Of a stretch of DNA of 64,000 nucleotides, positions 9,729 to 17,737 are shown piece after piece. Source of the DNA: Chaetoderma sp. LZ-2023a (Eukaryota > Mollusca > Caudofoveata > Chaetodermatida > Chaetodermatidae). Position numbers and translations under genes: made by a program. Below the pieces are notes generated by a model that saw only the letters and a list, made by a program, of their open reading frames with translations, was not told the origin of the DNA and made no database searches. The stretch spans positions 186,001 to 250,000 of the forward strand of contig JAVVLW010001659.1 in assembly GCA_034401795.1 (NCBI GenBank), in the 5' to 3' direction. The first letter of the stretch is position 1; each line of letters opens with the position of its first letter.

Positions 9729-10708
9729 TTAAAATCAAACCCCATGGTCCATGTGCACCAAATTGAATTTGATTTTAAAAATATTGTACGGACTTTGTCC
9801 CCAGACATCATCATCAGGGGGCAATAGAATTAGACTTTATAAAACATGGGGGGAAGGAAGAGGGGGGTGGGGGGGGGCATGGGAGGGGGTTGTGAGTCCT
9901 ATCCAATATGGTTGATGCCTATGGGGTCCATGGTGTGGAGCTGGTGAATCCAGTATGCCTCTTTCCTTCTTCTAATGGGTGTATAAAATCAGAGTCGGGG
10001 TCACCTCTCAAGACCTGTATGACTCTGTAGGAGACATTTGTTTGTGCATGGTTTGCTAAATTAAAGTGTTTGGCCACTGGTGTGTACTTTTTATGTCCGA
10101 TGTCTCTAAAGTGCTCTTGTATTCAGATTTTGAATTCTCGTTTGGTCTCCTCCACATATTGTTTGTGACATAGGGTGCATGTGAGAAGATAGACACAATT
10201 CCAGGTTTTGCAATTTCCGATGATTCTGGTGGAAAATGTTTCCCGTGTGTGTGTGCTGTGGAATCTTCTGGTTTTGTCCATTTTACGGCAGATCCCGCAG
10301 TTGCGGGTTGGGCATGCGATGAGTGGGTTCGCATGTGTAAAAGTGGGGATTGGTGTGAGGATAGAGGGTAGAATAGCTCTGACGACTTGGTCTTTGGTAG
10401 TGGGATTTCTTCTGTATCCAAACAATGGTTGCTTGGTGAAGATGTCTCTGCTGCTGGTGAGTACGGGCCAGTATTGTTTGATGGTGCGTTTGCTGTGGAG
10501 AGATGTCGGGTTGAAATCTGAAACGTAGATACAACGGTCATGGTTGGTTTTGTTGGGATTGTTTTGTGGTATTAAGAGGGAATGTCTAGTTTTCTGGGCG
10601 GCCTTGTTTTGTGAGTCTAGTAAGATATTTCTGGGGTATCCGCGCTCTGTGAAATATTTGACCAGGAGTGTGCTGTGGTGCAGGTAATCAGGGAAGGAAC
10701 TACAGATT
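9729..10708 (-). pseudogene. Penelope-like element P1, 3' part: thumb and broken GIY-YIG endonuclease
   Basis: On the minus strand the 10123-10425 frame reads GYRRNPTTKDQVVRAILPS, then a Cys pair region (ACPTRNCGICRKMDK), then CVYLLTCTLCHKQYVEETKRE. The last stretch is the GIY-YIG core of Penelope-like elements, which nicks DNA for target-primed reverse transcription. The frame stops at 10123-10125, exactly where RIQEHFRDIGHKKY should continue. The stop replaces an Arg in the conserved position, and the Gly of the YVG motif is Glu. The remaining C-terminus (KYTPVAKHFNLANH) continues after the stop, so this endonuclease is dead. The plus-strand DIRS copy B separates this part from its reverse transcriptase at 17738-18403. 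The 3' end near 9729 is estimated. Confidence 0.85.
10706..10708. other. ATT target core, left side of DIRS copy B
   Basis: ATT precedes the element and ATT (17735-17737) follows it. The uninterrupted Penelope copy P2 has a single ATT at 18826-18828. Confidence 0.85.
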
Positions 10709-10899
10709 TCACATCAAGAGTATACTTACCTCCCTAATACTTTTGATATTGCTAAATATCGGCTTTCACTCAATAAAACACTCAGATTAAAAACAGTTAG
10801 GTGCCCCTACTGGGCAGGGAGTCAGAGGTAGTCCGGCGGATGCTCGCCCCACCACCGCGCATGCGCCGACTACTACTTCCTCTTTGCTCATTTATTGGC
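10709..10899 (+). repeat. Left inverted terminal repeat, DIRS copy B
   Basis: From about 10724 to 10899 it matches the reverse complement of 17520-17696. The first 15 bases (TCACATCAAGAGTAT) are unique to this end and are matched only by the ICR. Confidence 0.9.
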
Positions 10900-10990
10900 A
10901 AAGGGTTACATGCGGTTTTGTGTTCTTCATACTTTTCTGCGCGTTGCCTTGTTTTTTGCTCACGTTTGACGATTATTTTTTGGTGGAAGC

Positions 10991-13855
10991 ATGTCGGAAA
11001 GGGAGGATTCGCCTTTAGAAGGAGCGGGATCGCTTTATCAGGTGAATTCTTTGATATGCTAGCGTGTTTTGTCCCGGTTTAATGTATTTCCGGGACTCGC
11101 GCTTACCGTGATTAGCGCCTGATTATGTTGGTTTTTTACAACATGGTGCTTCATATGTCTCATTTCTCTTTGTGTTTTGTCCACAGGTGGCGCTTAGACG
11201 CTTTGATGGACTTCTCGGCACAAGAGGATATGTTTTCTCTCCACCACGGTTCCATTTCCTACTAATACTGTTAGGTTATCTAACCAAAAAGTCTATGTTC
11301 AGTGAGTTGGAGGCCTGTTATAAAGGTCTTCTCACTTTGCCCTCTTGCTCCAATTCCTTCCCCTGAGGTGGAGAGAATGTAGAGGCGTACTATGGTGGAG
11401 TTCTCCGGTTCATCACGTTGGATGGTTTGTCTATACAAGGATCAGGTATCTAATTATTGTAAACAAAAGGGGAGATAATTTCCCTTTTTGCCAATGCTAG
11501 AATTGGAAGGAGTTATCTCTGTATATCTGATTGTTGTGTACTCGAAATGCCAATTCAACGGAAATGTTCCGTTTACTTATACAATTCGTTCTTGCTCTTG
11601 GTGCTTGTTGCGGATCGATTAATTTGGTCACGAGAGTGATGACGTCATAATCGGCCTTGGCCTTTTTATTAACAATTAACGTTTTGTCCATGGCTGGTTC
11701 TTCTTGATTTCTGATCTTGATGATCCTGTCCTCTCTATTTAGTTGGTTTTGAGTTCGCTAACCTTAACTATCTTGCTCATTGTCCCTGTCCTTTGTCCTG
11801 TTTCAGAGACCTGGTTGCCCGTCCTGCGGGAGGTTTCTTAAAAGCCGCTTCGTCCCGCACTTGTGCTTCAGCTGCAGTCCCTGTGGACCGTTGCTGAAGT
11901 GCGACGTATGTAAGCTGTGGGGGGGCGAATTAATGTCTGATTTTCTCGCATTGCAGGCAAGGGAGAAGGTAATGGAGGAAGAGAGGAAGAAGAAGGAGAA
12001 AGTTTGTAAGAAGGGTAAGAAGAAGGCCTCATCCGCGGTGGATATGGAGGCCTTCAGGTCCGAAATGTTGCAAGAGATGCAGAGGACGATAAAGGATCTG
12101 GTCCCAGAGTTGCTTCGTGGCATGCTCCCTGGGCCGGCTCCTTTGTTGTCCTCGGCATCTGCTTACGAGCAGGTGATCCCCGCCTCTGAATCCGGTCTCT
12201 TTAGGTCCGGTCCGGTTGTGGATTCAGAGGTGGCCCCTTTGTTGGGGGCAGTCCAAGGCCCTGGCAGCAGGCATGGCGCCGCGCCGAGGGGCCGTGGACA
12301 ACGGTTGTTGCTGGGACCCGCGGTCTGCTCATCAGACCCCGGGTATCCGCGCGCCGAAGGTGCCAAACCCTCCTATGGCACCTTTCCTGGCCAGTCCGGG
12401 TTAGCTTTCTTTGCTGACCCGGAGTCTAATCTTTCTGGCCAGGAAGAAGAGGATCTCCTGCTGGGGTCGCCTTCTGAGGACGTGGCCATGGAATACGACG
12501 TCTGTGCACCCCTCGCGGGGAATGCAGGCGACGTGTTCCATGGTTCTACTCACGCAGGAGTAGATTTCACGGTCCAGAGGGTGTCCCCGGGCGGGGCTGT
12601 TGACCACGGATACCGCATACCTCGGCTTGCCGATGGTATGGCTGGTGCTGGTCAGACCCGTGGTAGAGCGGTGTTTACCCCGCGCTCTGCCACGGCGCCT
12701 GCTCCTGGTCAAGCCGCGGAATTTAGCATGCCTGTTCTCTCGGGCCCGCATGCTTTTCCAGGCTTGCCAGGGGTATCAGCTTACCCGCCGTCGACATCAA
12801 CTGCGAGTGCTCTGGAGGAAGACGAAGGCCCTCGTCTAGTAGAGCGCTCGCAGTTAGCCACGGAGGAGGATTGGTCGGACGCTTGCCAGTGGCTGGTAAG
12901 TGTTCGGCCAGATCTACCCGTGGAGCTGCCGGCTAGCCAGCGTGACCATAGGCCGTGGTTAGCTGGTAGGCCGGCGGCTACCGCTATGCCATCTCTGCCG
13001 CTTGCTGAGCATGTCGTGGACATGTTCGAAGCGGCAGAGGCGTCCATTAAGGTGAATGGACGTCTCGCGAAGGCCCCTCGCGAGGTGGCGAAGCGGTGCC
13101 GCATCGTGCCCCTGGATTACCAGCGGTATGGTGTGGTGCCGAAGCCAAGCGTTGATGATCGCGCGGCTTTGGGCGAGGATGCGCGGCCGGGCTCCCGTTC
13201 TGACACGGGAGTCTTGTGCTCGAACGCGTTGCGTTCGGCAAATGCCGCGCTGCGGGATGCGGAGGAGAGTGGGAGAGCGTCGATTGCCGCTCTGTCCCAC
13301 GTCTCCCAGCTGCTACAAGGGGTGGTAGCGGCTTCCGCATCACGCCAACCAAGCCCGGTGACAGTCCAGAGAGCCATTCAGGATGGTATCAACCTGGCTT
13401 TGGACTGTTTGACGCGGGCGGTAACCAGAAGTGTCCGGGCGAGGCGCACGTTTGCGCTTGACAATCTGTGCCCGTCCCAGGACCTGTATAATAGGCTGCT
13501 GCGGACGCCTATGACAGGTCCTGGTCTCTTTGGAGGTGAGGGATGCAGGCACCTCCAGGAGACGGTCACTCTGGTTAATAACCAGAGGGCGCTGCGGGAA
13601 CAATTTGAGGTGCTCCGGCGGGAGCGTGTTCGCGCGGCACCCCCTGCGTATCGTCCTCTGCAGGCTCGAGGTGGTGCTGGCCAAGTCAGAGGCCAGCCAC
13701 CGTCGCAACGTAGGCCTAGGCCACGGGCGATTCGGCCAGCAGCGAGGGGGGCGCAGGCTCCCCAGCCGCACCCAGCCAGACAGCCGCCCGCGCACCGTGG
13801 TGCGCGCGGCGCTGGGCGGGGCGCGCGGGGATCTGGTCGCGGTAATCGGGCCTGA
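10991..13855 (+). CDS. DIRS copy B gag-like protein, spliced: join(10991..11041, 11807..13855)
   Basis: Exon 1 encodes 17 codons (MSEREDSPLEGAGSLYQ) ending at CAG/GTGAAT. Exon 2 starts after TTTCAG at 11807 in phase 0, giving about 699 residues. Copy C has the same design with a different 17-codon leader (MSECAKSPEEGPGPNHQ), which is why I choose this start. Exon 2 begins with a Cys/His cluster (CPSCGRF, PHLCFSCSPCGP, CDVC) that probably binds zinc, then a Lys/Glu-rich coiled-coil-like segment, a long low-complexity region, a conserved helical core (about 12840-13640), and an Arg/Gly/Pro-rich tail suited to nucleic-acid binding. Its role as the structural gag protein is inferred from position. 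TGA at 13853-13855 ends the frame, and the same frame stays open afterwards into the recombinase. A further acceptor-like site at 11186/11187 could define an alternative exon. Confidence 0.75.
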
Positions 13856-15986
13856 TGGCCTGGTTACCGCGGTGGGAACCACTCCGGTGTTTCACGCCGA
13901 GAGAACAGTGCCACTCTGGCTCTCCTTATGTCCACCTCTATCCCTAGGTGGACCGGTGGGCGGCCGTTTGGCCGCCCGCTTGCCAGAGTGGAAACGGTTG
14001 ACTCAGGACCGTTTAGTCTTGCGATGGCTTTCAGTCGGGTATCGTCCCGACTGGGTGTTAGGCCCGCCATCGCGACTGTCTCTCGCGCCGATCTGGACTC
14101 CTATTCCACGGGATCCGGATCAGAGGTTGTGTATAGAGGAGGAAATAAATTCCCTCATACTGAAAGAAGCCATTCAGCCGGCACAGAGGTGCCCGGGCTT
14201 CTATTCAACCCTGTTCTTAGTAACAAAAAACACCGGAGGGTGGAGGCCGATTCTCAACCTCAAGCCATTGAACAAGTTCATAGAGACGCCCAGTTTCAAG
14301 ATGGAGACTGTGCGCTCGGTGTTGGCGGGGTTAGAGCGAGGAATGTGGACAGCGTCAATAGATTTGAAGGATGCTTATTTCCACATTCCCATAGAGAGGA
14401 GCTTCCGTCGCTTCCTGAGATTTGCATTTCAGGGCCGGCGGTGGGAATTCAGGGTATTACCCTTCGGGATTTCCACGGCTCCTCGGGTCTTCACCCGTGT
14501 GGTTCTCGCGATCACTGCATACCTCCGCAGGAGAAGCATAGCAGTCCACACGTACATAGACGACTGGCTGTTGAAAGCACACACCCGGGAATCGTTGTCA
14601 GCCAATCTGGAGATTGTTTTGAAAACTCTCTCGGATTTGGGCTGGATGATCAATTTCCCGAAGTCAGAGCTAACTCCATCCCAGAAGTTTGTTTACCTGG
14701 GCATGTTCTTCGATCTGGAGACGGGGTATGTGTACCCCACTCAGGAGAGGGTTCAAATACTCATCTCGGTAATCCAGTCGGTGTGCGACAGTCGTCATGT
14801 CCTGGCACGGGTTTACTTGAGAATGCTGGGTTTGATGGTTTCTTTGGAACCAGTCATTCCACAGGCCGCCTTGCGCAGGCGCCCGATCCAGTTGTTTCTC
14901 ATGACACAGTGGACCCAGAGTTCAGGTTCGCTGGACTCGAACGTGTCAGTATTGGCGCCTCTGATTCACCACCTGCAATGGTGGTTGAATACAGAGAATC
15001 TCTTGCTGGGGGTTTTGCTAACCCCTCCCCACCCTCAGGTGACTGTGTATACAGATGCATCGATGGAGGGGTGGGGAGCTTGTCTGGAAGAGTCCACAGT
15101 ATCAGGGCTTTGGGATCTGGATCAGTCCAAGGAACATATCAATCTACTAGAGCTAAGAGCAGTAGTCCTGGGCCTGGAACATTTCTTACAGAAAGTTCAG
15201 GGCAAGATTGTTCTAATTCGTTCAGACAACTCAACAGTAGTGACTTACATAAACCGCCAGGGCGGAACGAAGTCGCCCAGTCTCTGTATGATGACATGGA
15301 AACTGCTTTGTTGGTGCCTGGATCATGGGATCACCTTGAAAGCAGTTCATATTCCGGGGAGGTTAAATCTGCTAGCAGACTCATTGAGCCGAAGGATGAG
15401 TGTTTTACCCACGGAATGGCAACTAAATCAATGTGTGGCGGATCGTCTGTTCGACCATTGGGGGAAACCCAACATAGATTTGTTCGCGATGAAGAAGAAT
15501 GCGAAGATGACGACGTACGTCTCTCCGATTCCAGACCCAAGCGCTTTCGCAACAGATGCGTTAGCTATCAGCTGGGAGGGAATGTATGCATACGCATTCC
15601 CCCCAGCAATCCTGATTCCAAAGGTGCTTCAGAAAATCAGGCAGCAGGAGTGCCAAGTGCTTCTGATCGCCCCGGATTGGCCAAGCCGATCGTGGTATAC
15701 GGATCTGCTGGACCTTCTGGTCTGCAATCCGGTTCCGCTGCCTCTGATGGACAACCTTATCTTCCAGGGCAAGGCCCTTCACGACAATCCGTCAATGTTC
15801 CGATTGACTGCGTGGATGTTGTCAAGGAATCTAGAATTAAGGAGGGCTTTTCTGAGCAAGCGGCCATGTTTATGGCCAAAGCCAGGAGGGGGTCAACCTC
15901 CAGAGCATATAATTATAAAATCAACAGATTTGCAGAATGGTGCTCAAAAAGATGTATTGATCCAATGGAATCATCTATTCAGGTAG
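13530..15986 (+). CDS. DIRS copy B RT-RNase H-methyltransferase-like polyprotein
   Basis: 818 residues from the first ATG, overlapping the gag end by 326 nt in the +1 frame. The N-terminal 150 residues overprint gag and may not be the real start. The protein may instead arise by frameshifting or reinitiation. Reverse transcriptase: GGWRPILNLKPLNKF near 240, SIDLKDAYFHIP with Asp278, YIDD at 342-345. RNase H: YTDAS with Asp509, then LLELRAVV, RSDNSTVV and HIPGRLNLLADSLSR. After this come DLFAMKKNAKM with Asp650 and YAFPPAILIP near 691, then LLIAPDWPSRSWYTDLL, resembling the methyltransferase-like part of DIRS polyproteins (less certain). It should copy the element RNA and remove the template strand. 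The recombinase frame overlaps the whole RT and RNase H section. Confidence 0.92.
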   Translation: MEVRDAGTSRRRSLWLITRGRCGNNLRCSGGSVFARHPLRIVLCRLEVVLAKSEASHRRNVGLGHGRFGQQRGGRRLPSRTQPDSRPRTVVRAALGGARGDLVAVIGPDGLVTAVGTTPVFHAERTVPLWLSLCPPLSLGGPVGGRLAARLPEWKRLTQDRLVLRWLSVGYRPDWVLGPPSRLSLAPIWTPIPRDPDQRLCIEEEINSLILKEAIQPAQRCPGFYSTLFLVTKNTGGWRPILNLKPLNKFIETPSFKMETVRSVLAGLERGMWTASIDLKDAYFHIPIERSFRRFLRFAFQGRRWEFRVLPFGISTAPRVFTRVVLAITAYLRRRSIAVHTYIDDWLLKAHTRESLSANLEIVLKTLSDLGWMINFPKSELTPSQKFVYLGMFFDLETGYVYPTQERVQILISVIQSVCDSRHVLARVYLRMLGLMVSLEPVIPQAALRRRPIQLFLMTQWTQSSGSLDSNVSVLAPLIHHLQWWLNTENLLLGVLLTPPHPQVTVYTDASMEGWGACLEESTVSGLWDLDQSKEHINLLELRAVVLGLEHFLQKVQGKIVLIRSDNSTVVTYINRQGGTKSPSLCMMTWKLLCWCLDHGITLKAVHIPGRLNLLADSLSRRMSVLPTEWQLNQCVADRLFDHWGKPNIDLFAMKKNAKMTTYVSPIPDPSAFATDALAISWEGMYAYAFPPAILIPKVLQKIRQQECQVLLIAPDWPSRSWYTDLLDLLVCNPVPLPLMDNLIFQGKALHDNPSMFRLTAWMLSRNLELRRAFLSKRPCLWPKPGGGQPPEHIIIKSTDLQNGAQKDVLIQWNHLFR

Positions 15987-16825
15987 TGGCTGATTTCCTC
16001 TGTCACCTATATGATGCCTATAGCCTCAAGCCTAACTCTATTGCTGGTTATAAGTCAGCTTTAATGACTGTTATTCCTTGCTTGGCTAATAGGGGGAGTG
16101 ATGAAGTAAGTACATTAAATGTATTAATTAAAGGCATGGGCAATCTAAGACCAAGGAATCCTCCACTGATTCCGTCTTGGAGTTTATCACTGGTGCTCCA
16201 GGTACTAGGTGATAAGCCTTTTGAACCACTTAGTTCCATTTCTATGAAAATGTTAACTCTTAAAACTGTATTTTTAATTGCTGCGGCCTCGGCAAGGCGT
16301 AGGAGTGAAATTCACGCCTTATCAGCCGAGGTTGACCGTTTTGTGGTTACAGGGGAAGGCCTTAAGCTTCTACCTAGGATTAATTTCTTGTCTAAAAATC
16401 AGTCATTGAAATATCCAGGTCAACCTATTTTTTTGCCATCTTTAACTAGATATGATCCTAATTCTAAAGTATGGTGCCCCGTACGGGCGCTGCTCCGGTA
16501 CAAACAGCGTACTTCGGAGTGGCGTACCGACCAGTCAGCGTTATGGTTGTCATATATTGAACCCCATGGTAGGGCGTCTAAGGACACCATTTCTAGGTGG
16601 ATTGTGGAATGTATTCAATTTTGTCACAAATCCGCCACCGGGCGACAGGTTGACGTGGCCAAGGCTCACAGTGTCCGCGGTGTCGTGACATCCACTGCCC
16701 TTTTTAATGGGGTCCCTGTGGATGATATTATGTCAGTGGCTCAGTGGCACTGTGAGTCAAGTTTTACAGACCATTACCTCCGTGACACCTCTAACCCTCT
16801 CGCCTTGTCGATTTTGAAACAATAA
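13928..16825 (+). CDS. DIRS copy B tyrosine recombinase (domain about 15800-16825)
   Basis: It integrates a circular DNA copy at a short homologous core (here ATT). Catalytic set, numbered from the ATG at 13928: Arg within ARRRSE (790-792), His914 and Arg917 in HSVR, His941 in QWH, Tyr950 in HYLRD. The N-terminal SAM-like part begins near GFSEQAAMF. The frame is already open from 13856, directly after the gag TGA, so the first 600-odd codons overprint RT-RNase H and their sequence (Ser/Gly-rich) is probably not a domain. The real start is unknown: readthrough of the gag TGA, internal initiation or splicing are all possible. The overlap of recombinase and RT frames is known for DIRS elements. 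Copy A keeps the same overlap, with a start-side stop at 64-66. Confidence 0.88.
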   Translation: MSTSIPRWTGGRPFGRPLARVETVDSGPFSLAMAFSRVSSRLGVRPAIATVSRADLDSYSTGSGSEVVYRGGNKFPHTERSHSAGTEVPGLLFNPVLSNKKHRRVEADSQPQAIEQVHRDAQFQDGDCALGVGGVRARNVDSVNRFEGCLFPHSHREELPSLPEICISGPAVGIQGITLRDFHGSSGLHPCGSRDHCIPPQEKHSSPHVHRRLAVESTHPGIVVSQSGDCFENSLGFGLDDQFPEVRANSIPEVCLPGHVLRSGDGVCVPHSGEGSNTHLGNPVGVRQSSCPGTGLLENAGFDGFFGTSHSTGRLAQAPDPVVSHDTVDPEFRFAGLERVSIGASDSPPAMVVEYRESLAGGFANPSPPSGDCVYRCIDGGVGSLSGRVHSIRALGSGSVQGTYQSTRAKSSSPGPGTFLTESSGQDCSNSFRQLNSSDLHKPPGRNEVAQSLYDDMETALLVPGSWDHLESSSYSGEVKSASRLIEPKDECFTHGMATKSMCGGSSVRPLGETQHRFVRDEEECEDDDVRLSDSRPKRFRNRCVSYQLGGNVCIRIPPSNPDSKGASENQAAGVPSASDRPGLAKPIVVYGSAGPSGLQSGSAASDGQPYLPGQGPSRQSVNVPIDCVDVVKESRIKEGFSEQAAMFMAKARRGSTSRAYNYKINRFAEWCSKRCIDPMESSIQVVADFLCHLYDAYSLKPNSIAGYKSALMTVIPCLANRGSDEVSTLNVLIKGMGNLRPRNPPLIPSWSLSLVLQVLGDKPFEPLSSISMKMLTLKTVFLIAAASARRRSEIHALSAEVDRFVVTGEGLKLLPRINFLSKNQSLKYPGQPIFLPSLTRYDPNSKVWCPVRALLRYKQRTSEWRTDQSALWLSYIEPHGRASKDTISRWIVECIQFCHKSATGRQVDVAKAHSVRGVVTSTALFNGVPVDDIMSVAQWHCESSFTDHYLRDTSNPLALSILKQ

Positions 16826-17352
16826 CCGCTTTATGTTTGTGAAGAGTGCCTCCGCATTGCTTATATACTTCGCCATTCAGCGACGGTGACAACCACTTGT
16901 CGGGACTGTATCATCCTTCTCTACTGGATTCATGATGACAGCTTCCTAGTACAACAAGGTCAGTCTTGTTCATGTGTTGTTCATTGTTTTGTATTGTCAC
17001 GTTACCCAGTATTATTAATATGGTGATGGTTTATGTGGGTTGTGGTTCTTTAGAGAGAGTGTACGAAAATGGAGCCTTTTCGTCTCTGTCCTATAGTACT
17101 TAGCACTAGTACGAAGAGAGCGTGTAGGACATTGAGGTCATTTAATCTTCCTCCCAAGGGAGGGGGGGGAGCGCATATGACAAATCGGTCATCTCTCAGG
17201 CATCGGTTGTGTTATCCGATGGTTTATCAAATCCTGACTGTGTTTTCACACAGTTTCAGACGTCATAAGTGCCTTAAACGCTTGAAAGCGTATAGGGAAG
17301 AGCTGGTCTTTTGACCTCGCCTCCCTCCCGCCAGATTCACTTTCGAATTCTG
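16826..17352 (+). other. 3' noncoding region of DIRS copy B
   Basis: No coding signal. It contains a G-run followed by AGCGC (about 17160-17174), shared with copies A and C, and a CCAG...CTGG hairpin just before the ICR (about 17331-17353). Confidence 0.6.
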
Positions 17353-17451
17353 GCAATATCAAAAGTATTAGGGAGGTAAGTATACTCTTGATGTGAAATA
17401 AACGAAATCTAGGATTTCTTTTTTCACGAGAGAGTTGATACTTACCTCCCT
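17353..17451 (+). repeat. Internal complementary region (ICR), DIRS copy B
   Basis: Bases 17353-17396 are the exact reverse complement of the left tip (10709-10752). Bases 17400-17451 are the exact reverse complement of the right tip (17683-17734). Between them lies AAT (17397-17399), the complement of the ATT at the insertion site. The ICR therefore reads as the complement of right end + ATT + left end, the expected circle junction. Confidence 0.93.
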
Positions 17452-17464
17452 AGATACTGACCCG

Positions 17465-17485
17465 GCCTCTCCGCCCCACAGAGGC
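17465..17485 (+). other. GC-rich hairpin after the ICR, DIRS copy B
   Basis: GCCTCT (17465-17470) pairs with AGAGGC (17480-17485) around the loop CCGCCCCAC. Copy C has the same stem. Copy A keeps the stem with a changed base pair. Confidence 0.55.
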
Positions 17486-17519
17486 TCGGTCTTCAGGCTC
17501 TTGGTAGTTGCATGTGTTA

Positions 17520-17734
17520 GCCAATAAATGAGCCAGAGGAAGTAGTAGTCGGCGCATGCGCGGTGGTGGGGCGAGCATCCGCCGGACTACCTCTGACTCC
17601 CTGCCCAGTAGGGGCACCTAACTGTTTTTAATCTGAGTGTTTTATTGAGTGAAAGCCGATATTTAGCAATATCAAAAGTATTAGGGAGGTAAGTATCAAC
17701 TCTCTCGTGAAAAAAGAAATCCTAGATTTCGTTT
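17520..17734 (+). repeat. Right inverted terminal repeat, DIRS copy B
   Basis: It matches the left repeat in reverse complement up to about 17696. The last 38 or so bases are unique to this end and end in CGTTT before ATT. AGGTAAGTAT, complementary to the U1 snRNA 5' end, lies near 17687. Confidence 0.9.
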
Positions 17735-17737
17735 ATT

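Larger units (their letters stand above)
10709..17734 (+). mobile_element. DIRS-like retrotransposon, copy B (apparently complete)
   Basis: 7,026 bp with inverted terminal repeats, spliced gag, RT-RNase H-methyltransferase-like frame, tyrosine recombinase, ICR and right repeat. All three frames are open and the catalytic residues that I can check are present. It interrupts the minus-strand Penelope copy P1. The joined flanks rebuild the sequence seen uninterrupted in P2 around 18826. The left tip is identical over 116 bases to copy D at 63885. Together these suggest a recently active, possibly autonomous element. Confidence 0.93.

Noticed and set aside
9761..9835. Hammerhead ribozyme at the Penelope 3' end (minus strand CTGATGA)
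   Set aside because: The CTGATGA word and a GGAC/GTCC hairpin are present, but the GAAA element and the closing helices needed for the fold are not visible.
10056..10541. 161-codon minus-strand frame beginning MTVVSTFQ
   Set aside because: It is an out-of-frame shadow of the Penelope thumb and endonuclease coding sequence.
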